From: Halobellus inordinatus
GTDB lineage: Archaea > Halobacteriota > Halobacteria > Halobacteriales > Haloferacaceae
Reading direction: 5' to 3'
DNA length: 64,000 bases
Assembly (NCBI RefSeq): GCF_024464655.1
Contig: NZ_JANHAV010000003.1
Location: forward strand, 1 to 64,000
Of the stretch, positions 37,215 through 45,953 are shown piece after piece (positions within the stretch are counted from its first letter, which is position 1; the number at the start of each line of letters is the position of its first letter). Both the position numbers and the translations under genes were made by a program. A model generated the notes under the pieces. It was not told the DNA's origin, searched no databases, and worked only from the letters and a program-made list of their open reading frames with translations.

Positions 37215-38939
37215 ATGGCCTCAAACACCAAGGGCTCCTCGAGACGGGATTTCCTGAAGCGGGCCGGCGGGGCGACGGTCGCAACGGCGTCGATCACCAC
37301 GCTCGCCGGGTGCGGCGGCGGGAACGACGACACCGAGACCGAAACGGACGCCGGTGGCGACACCGGCGACGGCGACACCGAAACAGAGGGTGACACCGGC
37401 GATGGCGAGGGTGAGGAGACGACCAGGCTCCGGTATGGCCGCGGTGCCCACTCGAGTACCCTGGACCCCCAGAACACCACGAGCGGCGAGGTCGCGAAGG
37501 TGACGAATCAGGCCTACGATGGGCTGATCAGTTTCCAGGCCGGCGAGGCGTCTCTCACCGAGGGGCTCGCAACCGACTGGTCGATGGACGGCGAATCGGT
37601 GACGCTCACGCTGCGTGAGGGAGTGACGTTCCACGACGGATCGGACTTCACCGCCGACGACTTCATCGCCACGTACCGCCGGTTCGTCGACGAGGACTAC
37701 GAGTACTACTTCGAGGACGCCTCGGTGTACGGTCCGTTCACGCTGGGGAACTGGATCGAGAGCGTCGAAGCAGCGGGCGACTACGAACTCTCGATCACCC
37801 TGACCCAGACGTACGCGCCGTTCCTCCGCAACCTCGCGATGTTCGCGGCCGTCGTCATCTCCCAGGAGGCGATCGAAGGCGACACCAACCTCGGCGAGGA
37901 GATGGTCGGCACCGGACCGTTCCAGTTGGAGACGCTCGACGACGCCAACAACCGCATCCGCCTCACTGCCTTCGACGACTACTGGGGCGACGGTCCGAAC
38001 GTCGACGAGGTTCTGTTCCTGACCCGCGGACAGAACTCCACGCGGGCGCAGGCGCTCGTCGAACAGGAACTCGACATCATCGACGGTCTCGACCCCGACA
38101 GTATGCAGATCGTCGAAGGGTCCGACACCGCCGAGAACCGGACGGCGACCGGGATCAACATCGGGTATATGGCGTTCAACCTCTCGCGGGTCGAGGCGTT
38201 CCGCGACCGGCGCGTCCGCCGGGCGATCAGTTACGCGATCGACACGCAGGCGATCGTCGAGAACATCTACTCGGGAATCGCCACGCAGGCCGACCAGCCG
38301 ATCCCACCCGCACTGTTCGGCCACAACGACGACATCAGCCCCTACGAACACGACCCCGAACAGGCCCAGAGCCTCCTCGACGAGGCCGGCTACGGCGACG
38401 GGTTCTCCTTTACGCTGACGACCTTCCAGAACCCCCGTGGCTACAACCCCGCACCGCTCCCGACCGCACAGACGATCAGAACGAACCTCGCGGAGATCGG
38501 TATCGAGATGTCGATCGACGACCGGCAGTTCTCGGATTATCTCACCTACACCAGTCAGGGGCGCCACGACGCGACGCTCGCGGGGTGGTACACCGACAAC
38601 GCCGACCCGGACAACTTCTGTTACGTCCTCTTGCACCCGCAAGTCGAGGTGCCCGACGGACAGGACTGGGTCTCTTGGGACACCGAGGGCTACAACACCT
38701 CGAACAACGCCGCGTGGGCGAACACCGAGTATATGGACCTCGTCGAGCAGGCCCAGCGGACCACGAATCAGGACGAGCGGGCACAGTTGTACCGCGAGGC
38801 CGCACAACTCGCACACGACGAAGCCCCCTGGGTGTTCATCGACTACGCCGACGAGGTCCGCGGCGTCGCTAACACCGTGAGCAACTACACCGTCGCTGCG
38901 ATCGGCGGCCCATTCCTCGAAGTTGTCGAGGTCGAGTAA
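37215..38939 (+). CDS. ABC transporter substrate-binding lipoprotein (peptide/nickel family 5)
   Basis: The 574-residue extracellular protein has a Tat signal (SSRRDFLKRAG) and lipobox LAGC with C33, after which a Thr/Glu/Asp/Gly linker leads to the mature domain. Family 5 signatures are RYGRGAHSSTLDPQ, GLATDWSMDGESVTLTLREGV and the C-terminal AQLAHDEAPWVFIDYADEVRGVAN. It binds oligopeptides or dipeptides at the cell surface for the permease pair encoded downstream. The Tat route is typical of haloarchaeal lipoproteins. Confidence 0.93.
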   Translation: MASNTKGSSRRDFLKRAGGATVATASITTLAGCGGGNDDTETETDAGGDTGDGDTETEGDTGDGEGEETTRLRYGRGAHSSTLDPQNTTSGEVAKVTNQAYDGLISFQAGEASLTEGLATDWSMDGESVTLTLREGVTFHDGSDFTADDFIATYRRFVDEDYEYYFEDASVYGPFTLGNWIESVEAAGDYELSITLTQTYAPFLRNLAMFAAVVISQEAIEGDTNLGEEMVGTGPFQLETLDDANNRIRLTAFDDYWGDGPNVDEVLFLTRGQNSTRAQALVEQELDIIDGLDPDSMQIVEGSDTAENRTATGINIGYMAFNLSRVEAFRDRRVRRAISYAIDTQAIVENIYSGIATQADQPIPPALFGHNDDISPYEHDPEQAQSLLDEAGYGDGFSFTLTTFQNPRGYNPAPLPTAQTIRTNLAEIGIEMSIDDRQFSDYLTYTSQGRHDATLAGWYTDNADPDNFCYVLLHPQVEVPDGQDWVSWDTEGYNTSNNAAWANTEYMDLVEQAQRTTNQDERAQLYREAAQLAHDEAPWVFIDYADEVRGVANTVSNYTVAAIGGPFLEVVEVE

Positions 38940-38981
38940 CGAGTACCGTCTCATTCAGTATCTCACTCACCGCGCCCCAGA

Positions 38982-39995
38982 ATGGTCTCGAATCGATTCG
39001 TCCTGAAACGGCTGCTCCTCTTGTTCCCCGTGCTGTTCGGGGTCGCGACCGTCGTCTTCGCCATCCTTCATCTCTCGCCCGGCGATCCGGCCGTGGTCAT
39101 CGCCGGCGACAGAGCGAGCCAGGAGTTCGTCGAGCAGATCCGCTCGGATCTCGGACTCGACGACCCGCTGTGGCAGCAGTACGTCCGGTTCCTCGGCGAC
39201 GTCGCGACGTTCGACTTCGGTCAGTCCTACCAGGTGAACCGCGGCACGCAGGTGAGCCAGATCCTCGTCGACCGGCTTCCGATCACGATCGAACTCGCGC
39301 TGCTCGGGCAGTTTGCGGGGCTCCTGTTCGGACTTCCGCTGGGCATCCTCAGCGCCGTCAAGCAGGACACCTGGACCGACCACCTCACCCGTGTCGGCGC
39401 GCTCAGCGGGATCAGCGTACCGATCTACTGGAGCGGCCCGCTTTTGATCCTGCTCTTCGCGCAGTTCCTCGGGATCTTGCCGACCAGCGGCCGGATCGGC
39501 TCGGAGTACTTCATCGAACCGGCCACGGGGTTGATCCTCGTCGACACGCTGTTAGCCGGGAACGTCCCGGCGTTCCAGTCTGCGGTCGTTCACCTGCTCC
39601 TGCCGGTGGTTGTGCTGGGGATCTACCAGATGGCCCTGCTCTCGCGGATGATGCGCTCGTCGATGGTCGAGGTGATCCGCCAAGACTACATACGGACTGC
39701 CCGGGCGAAGGGCCAAGGGTCGAAGATCACCGTGATGAAACACGGCCTCCGTAACGCGTTCATCCCCGTCATCACCGTCATCGGCATCCAGTTCGGCTCG
39801 CTCCTCGGCGGCGCCGTCCTCACCGAGACCGTCTTCGAGATCAACGGCATCGGCACGCTACTGGTGGACGCGATCAGCCGCAGCGACTACCCCGTCGTGC
39901 AGGGCACCGTCTTAGTCTTCGCCGTGCTGTACACGCTGGTCAACCTGGCGGTCGACATCACGTACTCGGTCCTCGATCCCCGCATCGAACAATGA
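38982..39995 (+). CDS. ABC transporter permease (DppB type)
   Basis: The 337-residue protein has an N-terminal membrane helix (LLLLFPVLFGVATVVFAILHL) and a conserved extracellular loop, then five more membrane helices. The EAA loop that contacts the ATPase is DYIRTARAKGQGSKITVMKHGL. The first ~100 residues include LGLDDPLWQQYVRFLGDV, typical of the DppB/OppB subfamily. It overlaps the next permease gene by ATGA. Confidence 0.93.
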   Translation: MVSNRFVLKRLLLLFPVLFGVATVVFAILHLSPGDPAVVIAGDRASQEFVEQIRSDLGLDDPLWQQYVRFLGDVATFDFGQSYQVNRGTQVSQILVDRLPITIELALLGQFAGLLFGLPLGILSAVKQDTWTDHLTRVGALSGISVPIYWSGPLLILLFAQFLGILPTSGRIGSEYFIEPATGLILVDTLLAGNVPAFQSAVVHLLLPVVVLGIYQMALLSRMMRSSMVEVIRQDYIRTARAKGQGSKITVMKHGLRNAFIPVITVIGIQFGSLLGGAVLTETVFEINGIGTLLVDAISRSDYPVVQGTVLVFAVLYTLVNLAVDITYSVLDPRIEQ

Positions 39996-40909
39996 GCACA
40001 GAAACACAGACCGGAACCGTCGATCGGAGCATCGTCGAGCGCCTGCGCGCGAGTCCGTTCCTCTCGCAACTCGTCTCGAACCGGCTCGCAGTCACCGGGC
40101 TCGTCATCATCGCCGTCGTCGTCGTGGTCGCGATCTACGCGCGGTTCACCTACGACCTCAGCAATCTGATGGCGACGCAGTTCGGCACCAACCCCTCGGA
40201 GGCCGCTCCCAGTATCGAGTACCCGTTCGGCACGGACGGACAGGCTCGTGACATCTTCCCGCGGGTGCTGTACGGCGCGTGGTACGCCGTCCTCTACGGA
40301 ACCGTCACCGTCGCGGCCTCGACGTTCCTCGGGGTCGGCCTGGGCATCGTCGCGGCGTACTACGGCGACCTCACGGACAACGTCATTATGCGGACGATGG
40401 ACGTCCTACTGTCGTTCCCGTCGCTCCTGCTGGCGCTCGCGCTCGTCACGATCTTCCCCGAGGAGCTGGGCCTGTGGCGTGCAGTCGGCGCGCTGACGCT
40501 CGTCTATACGCCCCGATTCGCCCGCGTCGTCCGTGGCGCGGCGCTAAAAGTACTCGAAGACGAGTACACCGACGCGACGAAGGCGCTCGGCGCGACCGAT
40601 CCGCGGCTGCTCATCCGGCACATTCTGCCGAACTGCCTCGCGCCGATCACCGTCCAGTCGACGCTCAACTACGGCCTCGCCATCATCGACATCGCCGCGC
40701 TCTCGTTCCTCGGCTTCGGCGCCAGTCCCGGCGAGCCGACCTGGGGGATGATGCTCTCGAACGGCGTCGAATTCGGGCTGTTCTCCGGGGCGTGGTGGTG
40801 GTCGTTCTTCCCCGGCCTGCTGCTCGCGCTGACGGTGCTCGGGTTCAACCTCCTCGGCGACGGGATGCGCGACGCGCTCGACCCGCGGATGCGGGAGACC
40901 GTTGACTGA
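39992..40909 (+). CDS. ABC transporter permease (DppC type)
   Basis: The 305-residue second permease has an N-terminal helix with NRLAVTGLVIIAVVVVVAI, the DppC-typical YPFGTDGQARDIFPRVLYGAW segment, and an EAA loop DEYTDATKALGATDPRLLIRHI. It forms the membrane pore with the DppB-type subunit. Its stop overlaps the TTG start of the next small membrane gene. Confidence 0.93.
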   Translation: MSTETQTGTVDRSIVERLRASPFLSQLVSNRLAVTGLVIIAVVVVVAIYARFTYDLSNLMATQFGTNPSEAAPSIEYPFGTDGQARDIFPRVLYGAWYAVLYGTVTVAASTFLGVGLGIVAAYYGDLTDNVIMRTMDVLLSFPSLLLALALVTIFPEELGLWRAVGALTLVYTPRFARVVRGAALKVLEDEYTDATKALGATDPRLLIRHILPNCLAPITVQSTLNYGLAIIDIAALSFLGFGASPGEPTWGMMLSNGVEFGLFSGAWWWSFFPGLLLALTVLGFNLLGDGMRDALDPRMRETVD

Positions 40910-41249
40910 GATCGACGTCCGACCGTTCGGTCGCGCGGTCACGCGGTGGGTCGGCGTCGGCGCGTGCGTCGGCGCTGTCGTCGCGGCCGCGCTTCTCTCG
41001 GTTGTCGGAGCCAAAGCCGCGACTGACGCTTCCTTCGCACTCGGTACGCTGGTGCTCGGATTCGGGGTCGCGACGTGGGCCGGAACGGTCGGCTTCGGCG
41101 AGTCGATGGCGGCGGTGCAGGATCACCTCGGCGGTGAGTCGGGGTGGAACCAGGGCGGGGCCCGGCAGGCGTTCGCCGTGCTGACCTGGATCGGCGTCGG
41201 CTGGTCGGCCGCCGCTGTCGTGGCCTCGATCCTACTCGTCGGCCTGTGA
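40902..41249 (+). CDS. Small membrane protein downstream of dppC
   Basis: The 115-residue protein has four hydrophobic segments (about 13-38, 43-66, 85-110, the last two partly joined). It begins with a TTG codon that overlaps the dppC stop, so it is likely translated with the transporter. No family is recognised, and a role as an accessory transporter subunit is only suggested by position. No signal cleavage site is visible. Confidence 0.55.
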   Translation: MTEIDVRPFGRAVTRWVGVGACVGAVVAAALLSVVGAKAATDASFALGTLVLGFGVATWAGTVGFGESMAAVQDHLGGESGWNQGGARQAFAVLTWIGVGWSAAAVVASILLVGL

Positions 41250-41340
41250 GCTGGCCGGTGATCGTCGCTGACGAGTGAGACGTTGGACACGACCGGACAG
41301 TGACCGGGCACTTAAGTTTCCCCACGGCGTGGTCCCGGGT

Positions 41341-41490
41341 ATGCCACAGGTGCACCTCGACGAGGAGACGGTTGCGCGACTGGACTCGCTCCGTCAGGAA
41401 GACGAAGACTACGACGAAATCGTCACCGAACTCATCAACATCTACGAAGCCGAGGAACTGACGCTGTTCCGTACCGGCGACGAAATCTGA
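41341..41490 (+). CDS. 49-residue acidic protein (antitoxin-like size and charge)
   Basis: MPQVHLDEETVARLDSLRQEDEDYDEIVTELINIYEAE is strand-helix-helix, resembling short ribbon-helix-helix proteins or halophilic antitoxins. No toxin gene is next to it. The ATG is preceded by an A/T patch CACTTAAG about 25-30 nt upstream, so the longer in-frame upstream ATG was discarded. Confidence 0.6.
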   Translation: MPQVHLDEETVARLDSLRQEDEDYDEIVTELINIYEAEELTLFRTGDEI

Positions 41491-41612
41491 TCTCCGCCTC
41501 AGTCGGCTGTCGTCCCGGCCTCGACCCCACTCTCCGGGTTCTTCTTCGCGTTACTGCTGGCGGCAGCGCTCGTGACCGATCGGCGAGCAGCGACTACGGC
41601 AAGTTCGCGGAT

Positions 41613-41852
41613 CTAACAGAGGCGGTAGCGCTCGGCGTCCTGGTCGATCAGGCCGCGTTCACACAGCGTCGAAAGAATACTGTACAGCGAAATCTTCTTC
41701 ATCTCCAGACTGGATTCGAGTTCGGAAATCGTCGCTTCCCCATACGTCGACAGGAATAGATAGACGAGTTTCGCGCGCGGCGATTCGAGTTCGGACGGAA
41801 TCGTCGGCGCTTCGAGCCCTGCTGTCGGTCGTGTGTGCATCGTGCCCTGCAT
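41613..41852 (-). CDS. Small winged-helix (MarR/TrmB-like) transcription regulator
   Basis: The 79-residue protein consists mainly of one helix-turn-helix: SPRAKLVYLFLSTYGEATISELESSLEMKKISLYSILSTLCERGLIDQDAERYRL, where the second helix recognises DNA and the last hairpin forms a wing. It lacks an effector domain. A TTTTATTA box lies about 32-39 nt before the ATG with a purine-rich AAGGAG in between, suggesting a short leader. It is convergent with the 49-residue gene and faces a tRNA-like gene upstream; regulated targets are unknown. Confidence 0.7.
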   Translation of the reverse strand: MQGTMHTRPTAGLEAPTIPSELESPRAKLVYLFLSTYGEATISELESSLEMKKISLYSILSTLCERGLIDQDAERYRLC

Positions 41853-42071
41853 CGTTGTTGTCTACTCCTTGGATTCGACGATAATAAAACCCATCCACGA
41901 CGATTGTCGAACAGCCCCGATTCGAGAAATAGCGATAGAGCGCCTCTCAGGCCCGCTTTGCGAAATGTGGACGAATGTTCATTTCTTTTTCGCCGGCGAT
42001 CGCCGCCGTTTTTTTCGACTGGTGACGATATCGGCGCGGCCGAGCGGCCGGGGCACGTCTCGGTACAGAAG

Positions 42072-42165
42072 TGGAAGGGGCGGGAGTCGAACCACGCGAA
42101 GCCGTAAGCCGGCGCGACCGTATGACGGTCACTGCCGGATTGCTCTACCACTGAGCCACCCTTCC
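42072..42165 (-). tRNA. Aberrant tRNA-like gene (possible CAT anticodon, elongated anticodon arm)
   Basis: The minus strand gives a 7-bp acceptor (GGAAGGG/CCCTTCC), a D arm GCTCAGTGGTAGAGC, and a T arm GGTTCGACTCCCGC with a bulged T in the 5' side of the stem. The middle is about 20 nt too long: an outer stem CCGGC/GCCGG encloses an inner arm GTGACC/GGTCGC with loop GTCATAC (CAT after the U33 position). No standard intron (bulge-helix-bulge) explains it. It could be an unusual intron-containing tRNA, a tRNA pseudogene, or a tRNA-derived RNA. Isotype is not secure. Confidence 0.5.
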
Positions 42166-42244
42166 GATCGAAACGTACGCGACGCTGTCGTATATGGATG
42201 ACGGCACCTCCGTCCGAGCAGAAAAAACGACGGTGGAACGGCGT

Positions 42245-44089
42245 TCAGTAGCTCCGGATCTTCGGCTCGTAGCGCTTCTCTTCGCCTTCCAGCAGCACCG
42301 GCTTGTACCACAGCTCCGGCGATCCGTCGTTCCACGAGAGCATCGTGTGCTTCAGCCAGTTCTCGTCGTCGCGCTCCTGGTACTCCTTCCGCCAGTGCGC
42401 CCCGCGGAACTCGTCGCGAGCCAGTGCGCCGAGCGTGATGGCTTCGGCGATGTCGATGATGTTCCGCGTCTCGATGGTGTGCAGCAGGTCCGTGTTGAAC
42501 GTCCGCGATTGGTCCGCGACGCCGACGTTCTGGTACGCTTCGCGAGCGTCACGGATGTCGCGGAGCGCCTGCTTGAGGCCTTCCTCCTCTCGGAACACGT
42601 TGACGTGCTGGGTCATCGACTCCTGGACGTCCGAACGGATCTCCGAGTGGTTGCGGCCGTCGTTCTCCAAGAGCGCGTCGACGCGCCGGTCCGTGCGCTC
42701 GGTCGCGCGCGCGACGAGTTCGTCAGGCGAGAGATCAGAGCCCTCGGCGGCCGCACCGCCGTCCGCGACGGCGTCGGCGCCGGAGATACCAGCCTCGCCG
42801 GGAGCGACTGGCGTCTCGACGTCGCCGGACTCCCACTCACCGCGCTTGCCGGTGGTGATCTCGGCCTCTCCGAGATCGCGACCCGCGGCGTGGTGGCCCG
42901 CGCGCGCACCGAAGACGATGAGTTCCGGCAGCGCGTTCCCGCCCAGACGGTTCGAGCCGTGGACGGACGCACACGCACACTCGCCGGCGGCGTAGAGCCC
43001 CCCGATACACGTCTCTCCGTTCTCGTCGGTCTCGATGCCGCCCATCGCGTAGTGCTGGCCGGGCTTGACTGGCATCGGTTCTTCGAGCGCGTCGACGCCC
43101 TCGAAGTCCTTGGCCAAGTGGAGGATGTTCTCGAGGCGGTCGGTGATACGCTCCTCGCCGAGGTGGCGCATATCGAGGTGGACGTACTCGTCCTCGATGC
43201 CGCGCCCTTCGTTCACTTCGCTCAGTTCGGCGCGAGCGACGACGTCGCGTGAGGCGAGTTCGCCGTCGTTGCTGGCGTACCCGTACTCGAACATGAAGCG
43301 CTCGCCCTCGGAGTTGTAGAGGATGCCACCCTCGCCGCGGACACCCTCGGAGATGAGCACGCCCGTGCTGGGCAGGCTCGTCGGGTGGAACTGGATGAAC
43401 TCCATGTCCTCGATCGGGACGCCGGCGCGGTAGGCCATCGCGACGCCGTCGCCGGTGTTCGCGACGGCATTGGTGGTGTGATCGAACACCTGGCCGAGAC
43501 CGCCGGTCGCGAGGATGACGCCGTCGCGGGCGCGGAAGCCCTCGATGTTTCCGGACTGGATGTCGTAGCCGACGACGCCGTGGCAGGTCCGGTCTTCGGG
43601 GTCGTCCTCGTCGCTGACGGCCAGATCGAGGACGTACCACTCGTCGTAGACCTCGATGCCGCGCTTGACGAGCTGTTCGTACATCGTGTGCAGGAGCTGA
43701 TGTCCCGTCTCCGCACCGGCGTAGGTCGTCCGCGGGAACGAGAGGCCGCCGAACGGACGCTGGGAGACGCGGCCGTCCTCCTCTCGGGAGAAGGCCATCC
43801 CCCAGTGTTCGAGTTGGATGACCTCCTCGGGACTGTCCTGCGCAAGGGTCTCGATCGCCGGCGCGTCGCCGAGGTAGTCCGACCCCTTCATCGTGTCGTA
43901 GGCGTGGTCTTCCCAGGAGTCGGCCTCGCGGAGCGCCGCGTTGATGCCGCCCTCGGCGGCCCCGGTGTGGCTTCGAACCGGGTGCAGTTTCGAGACGATG
44001 GCCACGTCGGCCCCTTCTTCCTGTGCCGCGATGGCCGCGCGAAGGCCCGCGCCTCCCGCGCCCACCACGATGACGTCGTGTTCGTGCAT
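42245..44089 (-). CDS. sdhA: Succinate dehydrogenase flavoprotein subunit
   Basis: The 614-residue flavoprotein carries covalently bound FAD: VVGAGGAGLRAAIAAQEEG (dinucleotide fold), RSHTGAAEGGINAAL (flavin His), and the substrate-binding region PTSLPSTGVLISEGVRGEGG. The capping and C-terminal domains contain HRxGxN-like SNRLGGNALPELIVFG. It oxidises succinate to fumarate and passes electrons to SdhB. Last gene of the sdhCDBA unit. Confidence 0.97.
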   Translation of the reverse strand: MHEHDVIVVGAGGAGLRAAIAAQEEGADVAIVSKLHPVRSHTGAAEGGINAALREADSWEDHAYDTMKGSDYLGDAPAIETLAQDSPEEVIQLEHWGMAFSREEDGRVSQRPFGGLSFPRTTYAGAETGHQLLHTMYEQLVKRGIEVYDEWYVLDLAVSDEDDPEDRTCHGVVGYDIQSGNIEGFRARDGVILATGGLGQVFDHTTNAVANTGDGVAMAYRAGVPIEDMEFIQFHPTSLPSTGVLISEGVRGEGGILYNSEGERFMFEYGYASNDGELASRDVVARAELSEVNEGRGIEDEYVHLDMRHLGEERITDRLENILHLAKDFEGVDALEEPMPVKPGQHYAMGGIETDENGETCIGGLYAAGECACASVHGSNRLGGNALPELIVFGARAGHHAAGRDLGEAEITTGKRGEWESGDVETPVAPGEAGISGADAVADGGAAAEGSDLSPDELVARATERTDRRVDALLENDGRNHSEIRSDVQESMTQHVNVFREEEGLKQALRDIRDAREAYQNVGVADQSRTFNTDLLHTIETRNIIDIAEAITLGALARDEFRGAHWRKEYQERDDENWLKHTMLSWNDGSPELWYKPVLLEGEEKRYEPKIRSY

Positions 44090-44158
44090 AATGTATGATT
44101 GCTGAATTGCGTTGGTCTCGTGTTCGTCGCGTGAATTGCGGTTACGTACTCCTCAGGT

Positions 44159-45049
44159 CTACCAGAACTTGAGGTTGTTCTTGACCGCTTCGCGCTTGAG
44201 TTCCTGGATGTGCTCGGTCAGCGGGATGTCCTTCGGACAGACCTCCGTACAGGAGAACTGGGTCTGACACCGCCAGACGCCGTGTTCCTGTTCGAGGATT
44301 TCGAGCCGCTGTTGCTTCATATCCTCGCCCTCGCGCTCGTCCATCGTGAAGCGATACGCCTTGTTGAGCGCTGCCGGGCCGAGATACTGGTTGTCGCCCG
44401 CGGCAATGTTACACGAGGACATACACGCGCCACACCAGATACAGCGCGTGGACATCTTCACCTTCTCGCGGTTCTCACGCGTCTGATGCTGCTCTTCGAG
44501 TTCACCCTCCGGAAGCTCGTTCGTCTGGAAGTACGGCTCGACGGCCTCCATCTGGTCGTAAAAGTGCTCCATATCTACGACGAGGTCCTTGACGACCTCC
44601 GCGTGCGGGAGCGGTTCGATGCGGACCGGCTCTTCGAGGTCCGAGAGCTGTGTCTTACAGCAGAGGCGCTGGGAACCGTTGACGAACATCGCGTCCGAAC
44701 CACAGATCGCCTGTCGGCAGGAGTGCCGGAACGTGAGGCTCGAATCGTACGTGTCGCGCGCGTACATCAGCGCGTCGAGGACGGTCATCCCCTTGTGGTA
44801 GGGGACGTGGAAGTCGTCGAAGCGCGGCTCTTTCTTGCCTGCGATCTCGGGATCGTAGCGGAACACCTTCAGATGGTAGGTGTCCTCTTCGTCGAGCGCT
44901 TTCTCCGCCTCTTCGGCCTGGCGCTGGCGCTCTTTCTCTTCGGCGCGCTGTCTCTTCTTTTCCAGCCGGCGTTCCTGGGCTGCAGACGTCGGTTCGGCCT
45001 CGGCGGCGGACGATTCTTCTTCGACCTGTTCGGGAAGTTGCGTGCTCAT
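44159..45049 (-). CDS. sdhB: Succinate dehydrogenase iron-sulfur subunit
   Basis: The 296-residue protein has a charged Lys/Glu/Arg coiled N-terminal extension (about 1-55) and three cluster-binding regions: CRQAICGSDAMFVNGSQRLCC for [2Fe-2S], CIWCGACMSSCN, and CQTQFSCTEVCPKDI for the [4Fe-4S]/[3Fe-4S] clusters. It carries electrons from SdhA to the membrane anchors SdhC/SdhD. A 69-bp gap separates it from sdhA. Confidence 0.96.
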   Translation of the reverse strand: MSTQLPEQVEEESSAAEAEPTSAAQERRLEKKRQRAEEKERQRQAEEAEKALDEEDTYHLKVFRYDPEIAGKKEPRFDDFHVPYHKGMTVLDALMYARDTYDSSLTFRHSCRQAICGSDAMFVNGSQRLCCKTQLSDLEEPVRIEPLPHAEVVKDLVVDMEHFYDQMEAVEPYFQTNELPEGELEEQHQTRENREKVKMSTRCIWCGACMSSCNIAAGDNQYLGPAALNKAYRFTMDEREGEDMKQQRLEILEQEHGVWRCQTQFSCTEVCPKDIPLTEHIQELKREAVKNNLKFW

Positions 45050-45062
45050 TGTACTGTGACGC

Positions 45063-45434
45063 TTAGAGTGGGACGCCTCCGGCCCACGCGAGTGCGGTTC
45101 GGACGCCCTGCACGATCACGACGGCGCTCGCGACGCCGAGGACCAGTTTCGCGGCGGTCTTGCGGGTCCCGGTGAGGCCCTGATTGATGAGGGCGTTGTA
45201 GACGCCGTTGACGCCGTGGAACGTCGCCGTCAGGAGGAACAAGATCATAAGCGAGAAGTACGTCAGCTCCTGCATCCGACCCTGCGACATCGCGAAGGTG
45301 ACTTCGTCGGCGTGGTGGACGAAGTGCAGGAGGAAGAAGTGGAACGCGAGGACGACCACGAGGAACGCGGCCGTGATGCGCTGCCAGAGCCACCGGCGTC
45401 CACCGGCCTGGAACGAGGAGTAACGCTCGGCCAT
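45063..45434 (-). CDS. sdhD: Succinate dehydrogenase membrane anchor subunit SdhD
   Basis: The 123-residue protein has three membrane helices (about 20-40, 55-75 and 92-115) with histidines in FHFFLLHFVHHADEV and ATFHGVNGVYN positioned for quinone or haem binding. It starts at the ATG that overlaps the stop of sdhC, confirming the short form rather than the long frame upstream. With SdhC it anchors the complex to the membrane. Confidence 0.9.
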   Translation of the reverse strand: MAERYSSFQAGGRRWLWQRITAAFLVVVLAFHFFLLHFVHHADEVTFAMSQGRMQELTYFSLMILFLLTATFHGVNGVYNALINQGLTGTRKTAAKLVLGVASAVVIVQGVRTALAWAGGVPL

Positions 45435-45829
45435 CAGCCGAACACCCCCGCGAGGAACGTCGGAACGCTCGCGACGACGATCGCACCCGTCAGGAGCAGC
45501 GACGCGTAGAAGCTCTTGTCTTGAGATTCCAGGCCGACGCCGAGGTCGACGAACAGTAGCCGGAGACCGTTGAGGATGTGGAAGACGGCCACTGCGAGCA
45601 ATCCGACCTCCAGGATGCGGACGACCAGCAATCCCTCGAGCGTCTGGATCGTCGTCGTGTACGCATCCGGGCTCTGCAGTGCCGTCGAGAGGACGGCGAT
45701 GTGGGTAAATAGGTACCCCACGAGCACCCAACCCGTGAACTTGTGGAACACCCAGGCCCACATTCCCGCTGAGAACTCCCGCCAGCGGCCGAAGTCCTCG
45801 ATGAGGCCCCGATTGTAAGACTGACTCAT
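45434..45829 (-). CDS. sdhC: Succinate dehydrogenase cytochrome b subunit SdhC
   Basis: A 131-residue membrane protein with three helices. [22 protein letters not shown] has the haem-ligand histidine pattern, and [15 protein letters not shown] is family-typical. As first gene of the sdh operon it has the promoter: CTATAGAA on the plus strand (TTCTATAG on the minus strand) lies 28-35 nt before the ATG. Confidence 0.9.
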   Translation of the reverse strand: MSQSYNRGLIEDFGRWREFSAGMWAWVFHKFTGWVLVGYLFTHIAVLSTALQSPDAYTTTIQTLEGLLVVRILEVGLLAVAVFHILNGLRLLFVDLGVGLESQDKSFYASLLLTGAIVVASVPTFLAGVFG

Positions 45830-45856
45830 ACTCTTGTGAGATTCAGGACGGACCCA

Positions 45857-45864
45857 CTATAGAA
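45857..45864 (-). promoter_or_regulatory. TATA box of the sdhCDBA operon
   Basis: TTCTATAG on the minus strand, 28-35 nt before the sdhC ATG, in a gap of about 120 bp with no other gene. Confidence 0.55.
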
Positions 45865-45953
45865 CTTACGTGTACGGGTCGAGAGCCATTCGCTGGAACT
45901 ATTTGCCAGCGCGTGTTCAGCGGCCAAATTGGCGGGTCGAGACCGCCTCGAAG

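Noticed and set aside
37330-37430. Repetitive GACACCGAAAC-type DNA in the substrate-binding gene
   Set aside because: The repetition follows from the Asp/Thr/Glu/Gly linker codons after the lipobox and is common in haloarchaeal lipoproteins.
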